The notes: generated by a model from the sequence alone, not told the origin. Positions 7,050 to 14,922 are shown, counted from the first letter of the stretch. The stretch: DNA of 36,694 nucleotides from Aquimarina sp. (GCA_002697475.1 NZVW01000178.1:1-36694); one strand, 5' to 3'. Made by a program: numbers and translations.

Positions 7050-7469
7050 TTATTTAATGATGACTACTACGCCTAAAACTATTAAACTGGTACTTAACAG
7101 CACTTTATGCCACTTACCACGTCTGAGCTTTTTATCTCTTTGCCGTATTTCCTTTTCCAAAAGCCCTATACTCTGATTATTGTTATGAACTATTGTGGTA
7201 TAATGATCAAGCTGTTCCGACTGAAAAGCAATGATCTGATCCTTTTGTGCGAGCAGTTGCTGAAATTTCCCTACCTGATGTGATAGCGCAGTAACCAGTG
7301 AGTCATTAAATTTTCCAAATTCCAATAATCCGGCGATCTCTTTGGACTGTTCCATAGTAAAGCAATAGTGTTTTTCACCTTGGATGTGCTGTAGCTTGGG
7401 TTGTAAAGTTTGTGAAATACCAATACAGCTCGTCATCAGTATAACTATCAATATCCTTAACTTTTTCAT
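7050..7469 (-). CDS. Exported coiled-coil protein, possible outer spanin partner
   Basis: This 139-aa protein has an N-terminal signal (KKLRILIVILMTSCIGIS), in which LMTSC is a weak lipobox. A coiled coil follows (QVGKFQQLLAQKDQIIAFQS, LLEKEIRQRDKKLRRG) and a C-terminal hydrophobic helix (VLLSTSLIVLGVVVIIK). The start lies inside the upstream 119-aa gene with a 95-bp overlap in a different frame, the arrangement seen for Rz/Rz1 spanin genes. The C-terminal anchor is not canonical for Rz1, so the spanin role is tentative. Confidence 0.6.
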   Translation of the reverse strand: MKKLRILIVILMTSCIGISQTLQPKLQHIQGEKHYCFTMEQSKEIAGLLEFGKFNDSLVTALSHQVGKFQQLLAQKDQIIAFQSEQLDHYTTIVHNNNQSIGLLEKEIRQRDKKLRRGKWHKVLLSTSLIVLGVVVIIK

Positions 7470-7734
7470 ATCGCTGCGCTTTTAAGTGTTCTATATACTT
7501 CTCATCACTTTTGATCAATTCACTGAGGCTGTCTGTTCTTTGGATCAACAGTGTTACTTTTTCTTCCAGTACCCCATTATGCTCCAGAAGCGTGCTGTTT
7601 TCTCTTTTCAACTCTTCAATTGCGATGTAGGGTTTGTTATCTTCTAAAGCTTCCTCTGCAGGAATGATCCAAAAAAGTGCAACACCTATGCCCACAATGG
7701 CTATGAGCGGTAGTATCCATCTGTAATGCTTCAT
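7375..7734 (-). CDS. Inner-membrane coiled-coil protein, i-spanin-like
   Basis: This 119-aa protein has an N-terminal membrane helix (HYRWILPLIAIVGIGVALFW), then a periplasmic coiled coil (IEELKRENSTLLEHNGVLEE, VTLLIQRTDSLSEL) and a C-terminal DDELYWYFTNF segment. This is Rz-like topology, and the next gene starts inside it. It follows the holin-like gene, so the three could form a lysis cassette that joins the inner and outer membranes. Confidence 0.6.
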   Translation of the reverse strand: MKHYRWILPLIAIVGIGVALFWIIPAEEALEDNKPYIAIEELKRENSTLLEHNGVLEEKVTLLIQRTDSLSELIKSDEKYIEHLKAQRYEKVKDIDSYTDDELYWYFTNFTTQATAHPR

Positions 7735-7773
7735 ACGTAGTTTTTGAAATGTTATGTTTTGCTAAATTCTGAT

Positions 7774-8115
7774 TTATAGCAGATCTTCCTGATCGACTTT
7801 TCCCGGTTTTGGTACTATGCGTTCCAGCAGTACTTCCAGTAAAAACTTATGGAATACCGTGGCAAAGAAGAAAGAGATGATCAGTGTCCCTATACCTTTT
7901 ACCTCATAATCCCGGATAAAAAAGATGAGTATGGCATACACCACTCCTATAAGAAGTACCTGATATCTGTTCTTTAGTTGGAGTTCTAATCCTCTTCCTA
8001 TGAATTGCGGTATCTGATAGTATTGTATAACATAGGTGATCAGAATGAACGAGAAGATATAAAACCAATCCAGAGCGTTCATAAAATTTGTAAATTGTGT
8101 AAGTACGATGTCCAT
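7774..8115 (-). CDS. Holin-like membrane protein
   Basis: This 113-aa protein has about three hydrophobic helices (FYIFSFILITYVIQYY, YQVLLIGVVYAILIFFI, IGTLIISFFFATVFHKFLL) and a charged C-terminus (PKPGKVDQEDLL). Size, helix number and location just ahead of spanin-like genes fit a class I holin. It could instead be a structural virion membrane protein, since this operon has many. No enzyme motif is seen. Confidence 0.6.
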   Translation of the reverse strand: MDIVLTQFTNFMNALDWFYIFSFILITYVIQYYQIPQFIGRGLELQLKNRYQVLLIGVVYAILIFFIRDYEVKGIGTLIISFFFATVFHKFLLEVLLERIVPKPGKVDQEDLL

Positions 8116-8123
8116 AATGCTAT

Positions 8124-8363
8124 TTATTTAAGGTTGTTTTTAATGTGTACTATTTCCTTTTGAACTGCTGCCAATTGCGCATTGGGAAAAGCATTTTTGA
8201 TCAGATTTGCTACAAGTACTATAGCAGCTCCTGAAACCAGTAATCCCATAATGATCTTCAGTAAGGTTTCATTAGTCAGGGTGATGGTCACTTCTGTTTT
8301 TAGTCCGTCCTTATCTACAAGGGCATCCAGAAGAGTATTGATATTGCGTTTCTTATTTTCCAT
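8124..8363 (-). CDS. 79-aa single-span membrane protein
   Basis: The protein has a short hydrophilic N-terminus, one hydrophobic segment (LLKIIMGLLVSGAAIVLVANL, residues about 35-55) and an amphipathic C-terminal helix. It lies 8 bp ahead of the holin-like gene and 5 bp after the 144-aa gene. No family recognised. It may be a holin partner/antiholin or a minor virion membrane protein. Confidence 0.55.
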   Translation of the reverse strand: MENKKRNINTLLDALVDKDGLKTEVTITLTNETLLKIIMGLLVSGAAIVLVANLIKNAFPNAQLAAVQKEIVHIKNNLK

Positions 8364-8368
8364 AACTT

Positions 8369-8803
8369 TTAACCTTTGATAAGTTCGTGAATAGGGATAC
8401 CCATTTGATAATGCTCATAGGTGCTTCTGTTCAGATAGGTCTTTTTAAACCGCTTTCTGACAAGCCTGTCTGTTTGTTCATCATAGATGCCTGTGACGGG
8501 TCCTTTCCATCCGTGATTTCTTAAAAGCCAGATCTGTAAACGTTCTACTTCCTTTCCCTCACTTCCGGGTTGTAATGGCCAGATCGTTGGTGGTTTTTTT
8601 GTTACGGGAGTCTCTTCTTTTTTTTCCTTTTCGCTTTGGGTAGTCTGTTGTGGTGCTGTTGTAGGCGTTACAAAAGGGTCTTCCGTGGTTCCCTGAGTTT
8701 CTGTTTGTGGTTTGGCTTTGCTCTTCTTTATCAGGTAAAGCGTCAGCAGTCCCACACCCAGACCCAATCCTACCATTGTCCATGTTTGTTTTGTCATTTT
8801 CAT
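8369..8803 (-). CDS. Membrane-anchored peptidoglycan-binding domain protein
   Basis: This 144-aa protein has an N-terminal membrane helix (TWTMVGLGLGVGLLTLYLI), a Thr/Gln/Lys-rich linker (residues 30-72) and a C-terminal domain like PG_binding_1 (WPLQPGSEGKEVERLQIWLL, GPVTGIYDEQT, ending VRKRFKK). That fold binds peptidoglycan in hydrolases and secretion factors. No catalytic domain is attached, so it may dock a virion or complex on the cell wall. Its ATG overlaps the stop of the next protein, which carries the same domain type. The ORF at 8559-8783 is a shadow. Confidence 0.7.
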   Translation of the reverse strand: MKMTKQTWTMVGLGLGVGLLTLYLIKKSKAKPQTETQGTTEDPFVTPTTAPQQTTQSEKEKKEETPVTKKPPTIWPLQPGSEGKEVERLQIWLLRNHGWKGPVTGIYDEQTDRLVRKRFKKTYLNRSTYEHYQMGIPIHELIKG

Positions 8804-9252
8804 TTGCGTATGGTTTTCATTGCGGTTTTCATTCCTTCTATATCCTTTTTGGCAAAAGAGGTTTTCCCTAAATGGAGTTTTGCTGCTTTATTGGTTTTGT
8901 TGCCAAACATTCCATCTACCCCGTCATTGGCTTTACCGGAACTGCCCAGCTCAGCTTTGTAAATGTTCTTCAGGTAGGCCTGTAGTACTTCCACATCTTT
9001 ATGACACGTACCATAGGATAACGGATAGCTGCGACTACTGCATCTAAAGCGAGAACTTATCGTTACCGGTTTGGTATCTTTTGTAGTTGTAGTGATTTGG
9101 GGATTATCATCTGTGGAGAAAAGGAGCATCTCCTCCTTTCCTTTTCGGTGACGGTAGTACCAGTATCCAACACCAACCAGCACTAGCGTAGTTACGCCAA
9201 TCACCAGCCATAATTGTTGATCTTCTGTCAGTGTATTTTTCGTTGTTTTCAT
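8800..9252 (-). CDS. Second membrane-anchored peptidoglycan-binding domain protein
   Basis: This 150-aa protein has an N-terminal membrane helix (LWLVIGVTTLVLVGVGYWYY), a Thr/Lys linker and a C-terminal PG_binding_1-like domain (YPLSYGTCHKDVEVLQAYLK, then GVDGMFGNKTNKAAK). The (V)DGxFGxxT signature is well conserved. It has the same architecture as the adjacent 144-aa protein, so the two look like an old tandem duplication that has diverged. The genes overlap by 4 bp and are probably translationally coupled. Confidence 0.7.
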   Translation of the reverse strand: MKTTKNTLTEDQQLWLVIGVTTLVLVGVGYWYYRHRKGKEEMLLFSTDDNPQITTTTKDTKPVTISSRFRCSSRSYPLSYGTCHKDVEVLQAYLKNIYKAELGSSGKANDGVDGMFGNKTNKAAKLHLGKTSFAKKDIEGMKTAMKTIRK

Positions 9253-9274
9253 ATGCTATTTTTCTGTTGTTTCG

Positions 9275-9802
9275 CTATGCTACTAATCGGTAATTGGGTA
9301 AGCTGCGTACCTGATCGTAAACCAGTTCCTTCAGCTCACTGTCACTCAGAAAACTTCTGAGGTACTGCCACATATCCCTTCGTCCATATTGGTAATAAAA
9401 GGCTCTGGACAGACTGGCGACCTGCGTTTTATCCTGTAGGCTTTTAAATACCCGTGCTACCGCCTGCTCATCATCATTGAATGTCCCTTTTGCATTGAAT
9501 AACTTTGCTGCAAAATGCTTAGCCACGGATTCCGGTAGTTCTTTAATTTTTTTGCCCCCTAACCAGGTATTCACATCCTTGTTATAGTTCATATCAAAAG
9601 GATTCTTCCAATTGGGTTCTGTAACTGCTGTTGCCGTTCCACCTCCCTGAGCCACGATGACAGGTTTATCTAAAGTTCCTACTCCCATAAATACGTGATC
9701 TTTTTTGTTGTTTTTTCCAAAAAACAGCACATACAGTCCTATCCCAAGTCCTATAGTGCCTGCTCCACCTACTACCCACCACATTGTTTTTGATATTTTC
9801 AT
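9275..9802 (-). CDS. Membrane-anchored helical protein, paralogue of next gene
   Basis: I chose the ATG at 9802 (MKISKTMWWVVGGAG), which starts just before the hydrophobic helix and 19 bp after the preceding stop. The track start at 9889 would add a basic N-terminus read from inside the preceding gene. The 175-aa product has a membrane helix (TMWWVVGGAGTIGLGIGLYV), a linker and a C-terminal helical domain. The latter (FNDDEQAVARVFKSLQDKTQ, VASLSRAFYYQYGR) aligns with the C-terminus of the 164-aa protein. The DEQ...F/Y..QYG pattern is reminiscent of an annexin-like repeat, but this is weak. Confidence 0.65.
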   Translation of the reverse strand: MKISKTMWWVVGGAGTIGLGIGLYVLFFGKNNKKDHVFMGVGTLDKPVIVAQGGGTATAVTEPNWKNPFDMNYNKDVNTWLGGKKIKELPESVAKHFAAKLFNAKGTFNDDEQAVARVFKSLQDKTQVASLSRAFYYQYGRRDMWQYLRSFLSDSELKELVYDQVRSLPNYRLVA

Positions 9803-9821
9803 CCTGTATTTTTCTGTTGTA

Positions 9822-10316
9822 TTAAAGTGTTCTGTATTTCGGTAAGCCGGAGATGATCTTGAGTACCTGTGTGATTTCCTCCTGATCAAAACTGTCTTTC
9901 AACTGGTCTTTAAGTGATACTTTGTAATCTCTTTGATATGCCCTGGCTACCTGAGATACCTGTACCTTGTCTTTTAAACTGCCCAAAAGGGCATACACGC
10001 CTTGTTCATCGTCACCTCCTTTATACCACGGCTTAAAAAACTGATGGATATCCTTTGCCAGTCGTGTGGCTACTGTCTCTTTCAATACAATGACTTTTGA
10101 GGTCACTCCCTGCATCACCCTGTCTTTATAATGCATACTTAAGGCATCTTCTGCATCCAGACCCTGAGTTACCGGATGCAACTGCTTATTGACTGCTGCC
10201 AGTACAGCCTGTGCCAAACGGTCTCTATTGCGCTTTCGCACTAAGATCACCGTTGTGCCTATACAAAGTACGCCCAGTACACCTACTGCTATATATAATC
10301 CTTTAGTACTCTTCAT
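9822..10316 (-). CDS. Membrane-anchored helical protein, paralogue of previous gene
   Basis: This 164-aa protein has an N-terminal membrane helix (GLYIAVGVLGVLCIGTTVILV), a basic stretch and a C-terminal helical domain (GGDDEQGVYALLGSLKDKVQ, VSQVARAYQRDYKVSLKDQL). The domain matches its neighbour at 9275-9802 position by position: DDEQ, SLxDK, QV..., A(F/Y)...Y, and the end LPxYR. Tandem duplication is likely. No enzyme motif is seen; the domain could bind lipid or a virion partner. Confidence 0.65.
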   Translation of the reverse strand: MKSTKGLYIAVGVLGVLCIGTTVILVRKRNRDRLAQAVLAAVNKQLHPVTQGLDAEDALSMHYKDRVMQGVTSKVIVLKETVATRLAKDIHQFFKPWYKGGDDEQGVYALLGSLKDKVQVSQVARAYQRDYKVSLKDQLKDSFDQEEITQVLKIISGLPKYRTL

Positions 10317-10331
10317 ATCCTTTTGCCGATG

Positions 10332-10778
10332 TTAGCGCTTTAGTATTTTTCCTGCCTTTCCCACCGGAGTGAACTGTGCCACATCTGCCAGTGTTGCTTT
10401 TTTAGTGGTATTCCATAACACCACACCTATGATCGCCAATACCAGCGCCAGTGTCATCGGCACACCAATGGACAATATTTTGGACAGGTTTTTGCCTAAA
10501 CCCATAAAATTGCTGCCGATCGCTGAGGCATCTGCAATGGCTCTGGTGGCTGCACTAGACACATCAATACGGTTTTTCTTAAGCCAGCTGTTAAATTCCA
10601 CATTGGTAGTACAGCTTGAGGATCCGTTGGTTTTCCAGGTGACCAGCCAGATCGTTCGTGCATTTTGACTACCCAGATGTGTTTGTAAGCTCTTGAAATA
10701 GCCTACCCATAATTCGCAGGGGTCTCCCCGCTCGGGAACTACAAAATGTGTATCGTGTATGTTCAGTGTTATAGGCAT
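10332..10778 (-). CDS. Hypothetical protein with C-terminal membrane helix
   Basis: This 148-aa protein has a soluble N-terminal part with Cys residues (RGDPCELWVGYFKSL, NGSSSCTTNVEFNSWLKKN). A Gly/Ala-rich segment follows, then a strong hydrophobic helix near residues 105-125 (VPMTLALVLAIIGVVLW) and a short basic tail. It starts 5 bp before the end of the upstream 62-aa gene's spacer, in tight operon packing. I do not recognise the family; the topology fits the membrane-protein series. Confidence 0.6.
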   Translation of the reverse strand: MPITLNIHDTHFVVPERGDPCELWVGYFKSLQTHLGSQNARTIWLVTWKTNGSSSCTTNVEFNSWLKKNRIDVSSAATRAIADASAIGSNFMGLGKNLSKILSIGVPMTLALVLAIIGVVLWNTTKKATLADVAQFTPVGKAGKILKR

Positions 10779-10783
10779 GGGAT

Positions 10784-10972
10784 CTACTTTTTTATAATGG
10801 CATTGGATTGTGTACTGGCTTCCCTGGCAGACAATCCCAAATCTTCTAACACTTCCATCAGGTGTCTTTTGATGCTGGCTTCTTTCTTCAGGGCTTCCTG
10901 CTTATCGTAGCGCATATAGATATGCCTGCCAATCAGAATTCCTATAGCCAGGGTGATGATCGTATTTTTCAT
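10784..10972 (-). CDS. 62-aa single-span membrane protein
   Basis: I place the start at the ATG at 10972 (MKNTIITLAIGILIGRHIYM) because it forms an ATGA overlap with the stop of the amidase-like gene, the usual junction in this operon. The track start at 11035 adds 21 residues that are read out of frame from that gene. The product has one N-terminal hydrophobic helix and a charged amphipathic tail. Role unknown. Confidence 0.6.
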   Translation of the reverse strand: MKNTIITLAIGILIGRHIYMRYDKQEALKKEASIKRHLMEVLEDLGLSAREASTQSNAIIKK

Positions 10973-11478
10973 CCTGCGTCCTGTTTCGGTTTTTTGTAAA
11001 TATGTTGCTCGGCAATACCAATCTCTTCCAGCCATATGGAAACATCAAAGCCCGGATTTTCCGCTCCTGCCTTTGCAGGGGCTTCGTCGAATCCCAATAC
11101 CTGAACATTGGGGAATTTTAAAATGTAAAAGCGGACGATGGCTTCAAGCGCCTGGAGTTGGGCTTTGGTACGGCTATCTTTGGGTTTCACCTCTTTTTCC
11201 GTTCTGCCTCCGACATAAGCGATATGCTTATACCTTCCTTGTATAGCGTCCTTTCCTTCGGATAGCCCCCAAAGGTCTACATCTGTCGGGCTTTCTTCTC
11301 CAATCAGAGTGTCCATACGCCCATCGGCGTGAATGAGGTAATCTATTCCCGGACGTTTCCAGCCATACCCGCCTTCTTTGATCGCGGTGGTATGTAAGGC
11401 TATGATATCTGCAGGGGTTACTGCTACACCTTCTCCGGTGGCTGTGCTTTGAATTACGATATAATCTACTTTTTTCAT
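10969..11478 (-). CDS. N-acetylmuramoyl-L-alanine amidase fold, active site lost
   Basis: This 169-aa protein aligns along its length with T7-lysozyme-type (Amidase_2) amidases of Bacteroidetes phages. Matches are VDYIVIQSTATGEG for the family's DYIVIHCTAT, GIDYLIHADGRM for GYHYVIxxDG, HIAYVGG for IGIxYVGG, and NPGFDVSIWL for CPxFDVxxW. The three Zn-binding positions read Q10, F130 and N141 where the family has His, His and Cys, and the catalytic Tyr position is I45. It should not hydrolyse peptidoglycan; it may bind it or serve as a structural virion part. No membrane helix. It is adjacent to a cell-wall hydrolase with an intact active site. Confidence 0.75.
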   Translation of the reverse strand: MKKVDYIVIQSTATGEGVAVTPADIIALHTTAIKEGGYGWKRPGIDYLIHADGRMDTLIGEESPTDVDLWGLSEGKDAIQGRYKHIAYVGGRTEKEVKPKDSRTKAQLQALEAIVRFYILKFPNVQVLGFDEAPAKAGAENPGFDVSIWLEEIGIAEQHIYKKPKQDAG

Positions 11479-11518
11479 CTTTCTCTATTTTTAGTTCATA
11501 TGCTTTCTATAGTGCTAT

Positions 11519-11956
11519 TTAGGAGGTATGTATATCTCTAAATCCCAGCAGTCGATACGTGGGATAGGGACGTATACACACACTATTATTCTGATTGCCT
11601 CCAAGGGTATAGATGTAATCTTTCTGTTCGCTAAACCCTATAAAGAAGCCTACATGTCCCTTCCAACTGGTCTTACGTTCTCTCCAGTACACCACTATAC
11701 TACCAAGGGCAGGGTTGGATATTTCTTTTCCAACCTCCAGCCATGATCGTGCAGTTAACGCTCCACTCCGCTGGCAGCCTGCTTTTAGGGCGACCCAATT
11801 CGCGAACGCGGAGCACCACGCCGTTTGATCCGTAGTCACCCACTGGTGTCCTATGTCTTTAAAATATTGCAGGATACGGGGATGCGAAGGTTGCCCTGTC
11901 TTTTCCTGAACGCCGTATTCTGCCAGGGCTATATTGATCAGCTGTGTTGTATTCAT
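11519..11956 (-). CDS. NlpC/P60-like (TIGR02594-type) peptidoglycan peptidase
   Basis: This 145-aa protein matches the TIGR02594/CHAP-like family throughout. It starts with the IALAEYGVQEKTG region, has the catalytic Cys48 in TAWCSAFANWVALKAG, His101 in WKGHVGFFIG and the third polar residue at N121 in GGNQNN. The family cleaves peptidoglycan peptides and often serves as a phage endolysin. It has no signal or membrane helix, unlike most neighbours, so it is the best candidate for the soluble endolysin. It overlaps the propeller gene by 4 bp. Confidence 0.85.
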   Translation of the reverse strand: MNTTQLINIALAEYGVQEKTGQPSHPRILQYFKDIGHQWVTTDQTAWCSAFANWVALKAGCQRSGALTARSWLEVGKEISNPALGSIVVYWRERKTSWKGHVGFFIGFSEQKDYIYTLGGNQNNSVCIRPYPTYRLLGFRDIHTS

Positions 11957-13680
11957 TGGTTTTCAAGTATTTGGTTAAACAAATCGGTTTGGGGTTGTGT
12001 GTAGTAGGTGAGCAGGGTGATCGTCTGTCTCCCGCCAATCTTAAACACCCAGCCGTGTTTTCCGTCGATGATCGTGCCTTTCATCTCAAAGACTTCGGCT
12101 ACATTACCAAAATTCTGAGGGCTGTGGTATCCGGAAAAGGAGATGGGTTGTACGGTTGTGGTTCCGGTAACGCTTTCTTTTTCCAGTTTCAACACCCTGA
12201 AACGTGCTGTCCCGGATAACACAAACTTGACGTGCTCTACCAGTGCAGGTTTGAACTTAAAATCGTCCCGTTTTGCCTCGTATTCTTCATTGATGGTTAC
12301 CGCACTGCTTTCGGCGCTATAGGAAATGAGTCCTATACTTCCTCCATTGGGATTGGTGCTAAATAACCGATCGCTGGCAGGGTCAACTGCCAATCCTATG
12401 TTTACCACACCTAAAGCAAGGGTATTGACCACATTGTCATTTTGATCGATGATGGTAAAGGTGTTATCCCCTCTGTTCCCTACATATAACAGTTGACTAT
12501 TGGGATGGTATACGATAGCATAGGGTCGGTTTCCAACGGCTATTGGCGCTTGCACACTCATCGTCTCCAGAGCTATAGGAACCACAGCATTGCCATCCCC
12601 TGCTACTACATATAACTTTTGGGTCAAAGGATGATATACGGCAGTAGTAAGTCCCTCTCCAAGATTTCCCAGGGTTTGAATGGGCTGATCTTCTGCATTG
12701 AGTATCGTTAGGGTATCGTCTCCGGAGTTTATGACAAACATAGCTCCAGTCTCCGGTTGCACGGCAATACTCCTTGGGGATTTCCCTACAGCCACTGTAG
12801 TAATGACATTCTCTGTAGCAGTATCTATCACAGTTGCTGTATTTTCAGCGATATTGGCGGTATACAGTTTTCCTGTAAAGGAATTGAATTGAATAGCCAC
12901 AGGTCGTAACCCTACCGGAATCCTGTGGGTAATGCTTAATTCGGTACTGATTACGGCTACCGTATCTGCAATACAGTTGGCCACGTAGACCTTGCCAAAG
13001 TTTGGGGAATCGGTTTGGCTATTCACGGCAAGGGCTACAGGCCCCCAGCCATAGGCTGGATGTGATGAACCACTATGGTTATGGGCTGCTACATCTATAA
13101 ACCGGATCAGTGTACCCTTTTTATCCAGTACACTGATCGTGTTGGATAATTGATTGGCGATATAGGTAAAGCCGTTGAATGGGTTCACTACAATTCCCTG
13201 AGGGTACACTCCTGTTCCTAAGCTAGAACTCACTTGTATGGTTTGGAATACGTGGTCTGCTATATCTCCGGGTAATGCAGGGCTTAACGGTGGTTTTTTA
13301 TTGCCTGCCCATAAGCGTACTTCCCGTTCAATATCCGAATGGTTGGTAATGGTGAGTTGGGTAACTTCATACTCCTGTTGTAACTTTTTATAAAATGCTG
13401 CACTGCCCAGCATCGCTGCTGTACGTCCTAATCCCGGTAATTCAATACTTTGAGTTCCGGTTTTAGAGTGAGGTGTTCTAAGTTTGGTACGGTAGGGCGA
13501 AATACGAGTGGTCAATGATCTTGTATAATTATCCTCCCGAGCTGGTTCTCCTGAATCTTCTTTCTCTAAAGCACGGGTTTCCGTATCCGGTAGCTGACCT
13601 TCCTGGGCATACCACGCCCATAAGACCGCCAGTCCTACTCCTGTAGTAATCCATACCATTTCTGTCGTTATCGTTCTCAT
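11953..13680 (-). CDS. Membrane-anchored YVTN beta-propeller in a virion-type beta-sandwich
   Basis: This 575-aa protein has an N-terminal membrane helix (VWITTGVGLAVLWAW, about 9-24) and residues 105-135 (LTITNHSDIEREVRLWAGN). A YVTN/Lactonase-like beta-propeller of about seven blades follows (155-460; repeats such as IVVNPFNGFTYIANQLSNTI, then VLD), and a C-terminal beta part (463-575). The sequences flanking the propeller match successive parts of the 294-aa candidate capsid protein, including SPQNF (520-524 against 177-181). I read it as one beta-sandwich with the propeller inserted in a loop. Propellers bind protein or sugar, so this could be a vertex or receptor protein. It overlaps neighbours on both sides by 4 bp. 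Confidence 0.75.
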   Translation of the reverse strand: MRTITTEMVWITTGVGLAVLWAWYAQEGQLPDTETRALEKEDSGEPAREDNYTRSLTTRISPYRTKLRTPHSKTGTQSIELPGLGRTAAMLGSAAFYKKLQQEYEVTQLTITNHSDIEREVRLWAGNKKPPLSPALPGDIADHVFQTIQVSSSLGTGVYPQGIVVNPFNGFTYIANQLSNTISVLDKKGTLIRFIDVAAHNHSGSSHPAYGWGPVALAVNSQTDSPNFGKVYVANCIADTVAVISTELSITHRIPVGLRPVAIQFNSFTGKLYTANIAENTATVIDTATENVITTVAVGKSPRSIAVQPETGAMFVINSGDDTLTILNAEDQPIQTLGNLGEGLTTAVYHPLTQKLYVVAGDGNAVVPIALETMSVQAPIAVGNRPYAIVYHPNSQLLYVGNRGDNTFTIIDQNDNVVNTLALGVVNIGLAVDPASDRLFSTNPNGGSIGLISYSAESSAVTINEEYEAKRDDFKFKPALVEHVKFVLSGTARFRVLKLEKESVTGTTTVQPISFSGYHSPQNFGNVAEVFEMKGTIIDGKHGWVFKIGGRQTITLLTYYTQPQTDLFNQILENQ

Positions 13681-14432
13681 TGTGCCAGTGCGTATTGGTC
13701 TATAAATTGGATAATATCTTTGGTGCGTTTTACCTGAAACTTACCTACCAGTTCGGGATGTAAACTGAAGATTTTCGTTGCGGCATAGACGGCTTCTATT
13801 TTTGGAAAACCATAGTCCAGGTAGTGACGTATCCCACAGAGGTCTGCGGTGGTTTCACTGCGTGAGTTTAAAAACCAGTGGCAGCCTTCGTGTGACAGGA
13901 TTGCTACCCGTACCGGAATAGTAAAGGTTTTAAACAGGCGCTGCGAAATCTGTACCCTGGGCATTTTTCGGTTGATCCGTGCCGGGGTAATCAGCTCCTT
14001 CCCATAGGCATCCACAATACCGGGCAGGTATTGGAATAGAAACTCTCCCGTTGGGCTATCGTAAAAGCCCGCAGGGACATATCCTGCTTTCTGCGCAAAC
14101 TGAATGGCGAAATCCATAAAGCGTTGCTGCTCCGGTGTTGCCCAAAGTTTGGCAGCTGGCATAGGGATGATCTTAAAATCTTTCACAGTAATCCCTCCTG
14201 CATCCCCTGTTTTTTTATCATAGATTTCCAATTCCAGTTCCTCGGGGGTAACAGGTAGCGGTATATAAATCTTGCGCTGTTGTCCTCGTTCCAAATAGGC
14301 TTTCCTTCGGAAATAGTCCGTATACGGATGCAAGGGGTCTGAGACCTTAAAGCCTAAGGACATAGCCCTATCTACCTTTACAGTAATGGCAATGGTAAAA
14401 CGCCTTTTATGTGATGGAATCGGAATGATCAT
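13677..14432 (-). CDS. Zincin-like putative metalloprotease
   Basis: This 251-aa protein has a beta-rich N-terminal part (1-90, ending VKDFKIIPMP) and a helical C-terminal domain. The latter contains AILSHEGCHWFLNSRSETTA: an HExxH motif (H181, E182, H185) followed by E193 and D197 as possible third ligands. This is the gluzincin/minigluzincin pattern. Substrate unknown; processing of virion proteins during maturation or activity on host surface proteins are both possible. No signal or membrane helix. It lies between the membrane protein at 14434 and the propeller gene (4-bp overlap). Confidence 0.7.
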   Translation of the reverse strand: MIIPIPSHKRRFTIAITVKVDRAMSLGFKVSDPLHPYTDYFRRKAYLERGQQRKIYIPLPVTPEELELEIYDKKTGDAGGITVKDFKIIPMPAAKLWATPEQQRFMDFAIQFAQKAGYVPAGFYDSPTGEFLFQYLPGIVDAYGKELITPARINRKMPRVQISQRLFKTFTIPVRVAILSHEGCHWFLNSRSETTADLCGIRHYLDYGFPKIEAVYAATKIFSLHPELVGKFQVKRTKDIIQFIDQYALAQ

Positions 14433-14433
14433 A

Positions 14434-14922
14434 CTACCCTGAAATACTACCTATATGTTTGTTCTTTTGACCCTGATAGATGACAAGCCCTACAACGGTG
14501 ATGACAACCACAACACCTCCTGCGATAAGCAGGGTTTGTGTAGTGTTCTTTTTAGGTTTTGGCGTATCTTCCCCGTCATCGCCCAATTGGACGGAAAAGT
14601 CTGAACCTCCAGGGGCATTGCCTGTAGGGAATTGTTCGGAAACACTCATGGGTTCGGGCTTTCTGATCAGGGTATCAATAGCACCTCCTATGGCTGCGCC
14701 ACCGCCTAAATCTTCATAGGCTTTGCCTAGCTTTTTAAAGAATACTTTGCGCTTTTCTTTTCTCGCAATTCTTTTGGGATCTGCTCTTCGTTCTGCTCGT
14801 TTGGCTTTACGGGCTGCTTTTCTGGCTTCCCTTTTTTCTTTATTGCCAAAAAAGAGAAAATCATCATAGGACGCATCACCTAAGTGGTCTGCCCATAACA
14901 TTTCTGTTTCTCCTGCGATCAT
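14434..14922 (-). CDS. Basic protein with C-terminal membrane helix
   Basis: This 162-aa protein begins with an acidic/aromatic patch. A strongly basic Ala/Arg/Lys stretch follows (KEKREARKAARKAKRAERRA, residues 30-60) that could bind nucleic acid, then a Gly-rich segment and a C-terminal helix (TLLIAGGVVVVITVVGLVIY) with a short tail. A basic face plus a membrane helix would suit a protein linking packaged DNA to an internal membrane. That role is inference. It is separated from the protease gene by a single base. Confidence 0.6.
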   Translation of the reverse strand: MIAGETEMLWADHLGDASYDDFLFFGNKEKREARKAARKAKRAERRADPKRIARKEKRKVFFKKLGKAYEDLGGGAAIGGAIDTLIRKPEPMSVSEQFPTGNAPGGSDFSVQLGDDGEDTPKPKKNTTQTLLIAGGVVVVITVVGLVIYQGQKNKHIGSISG

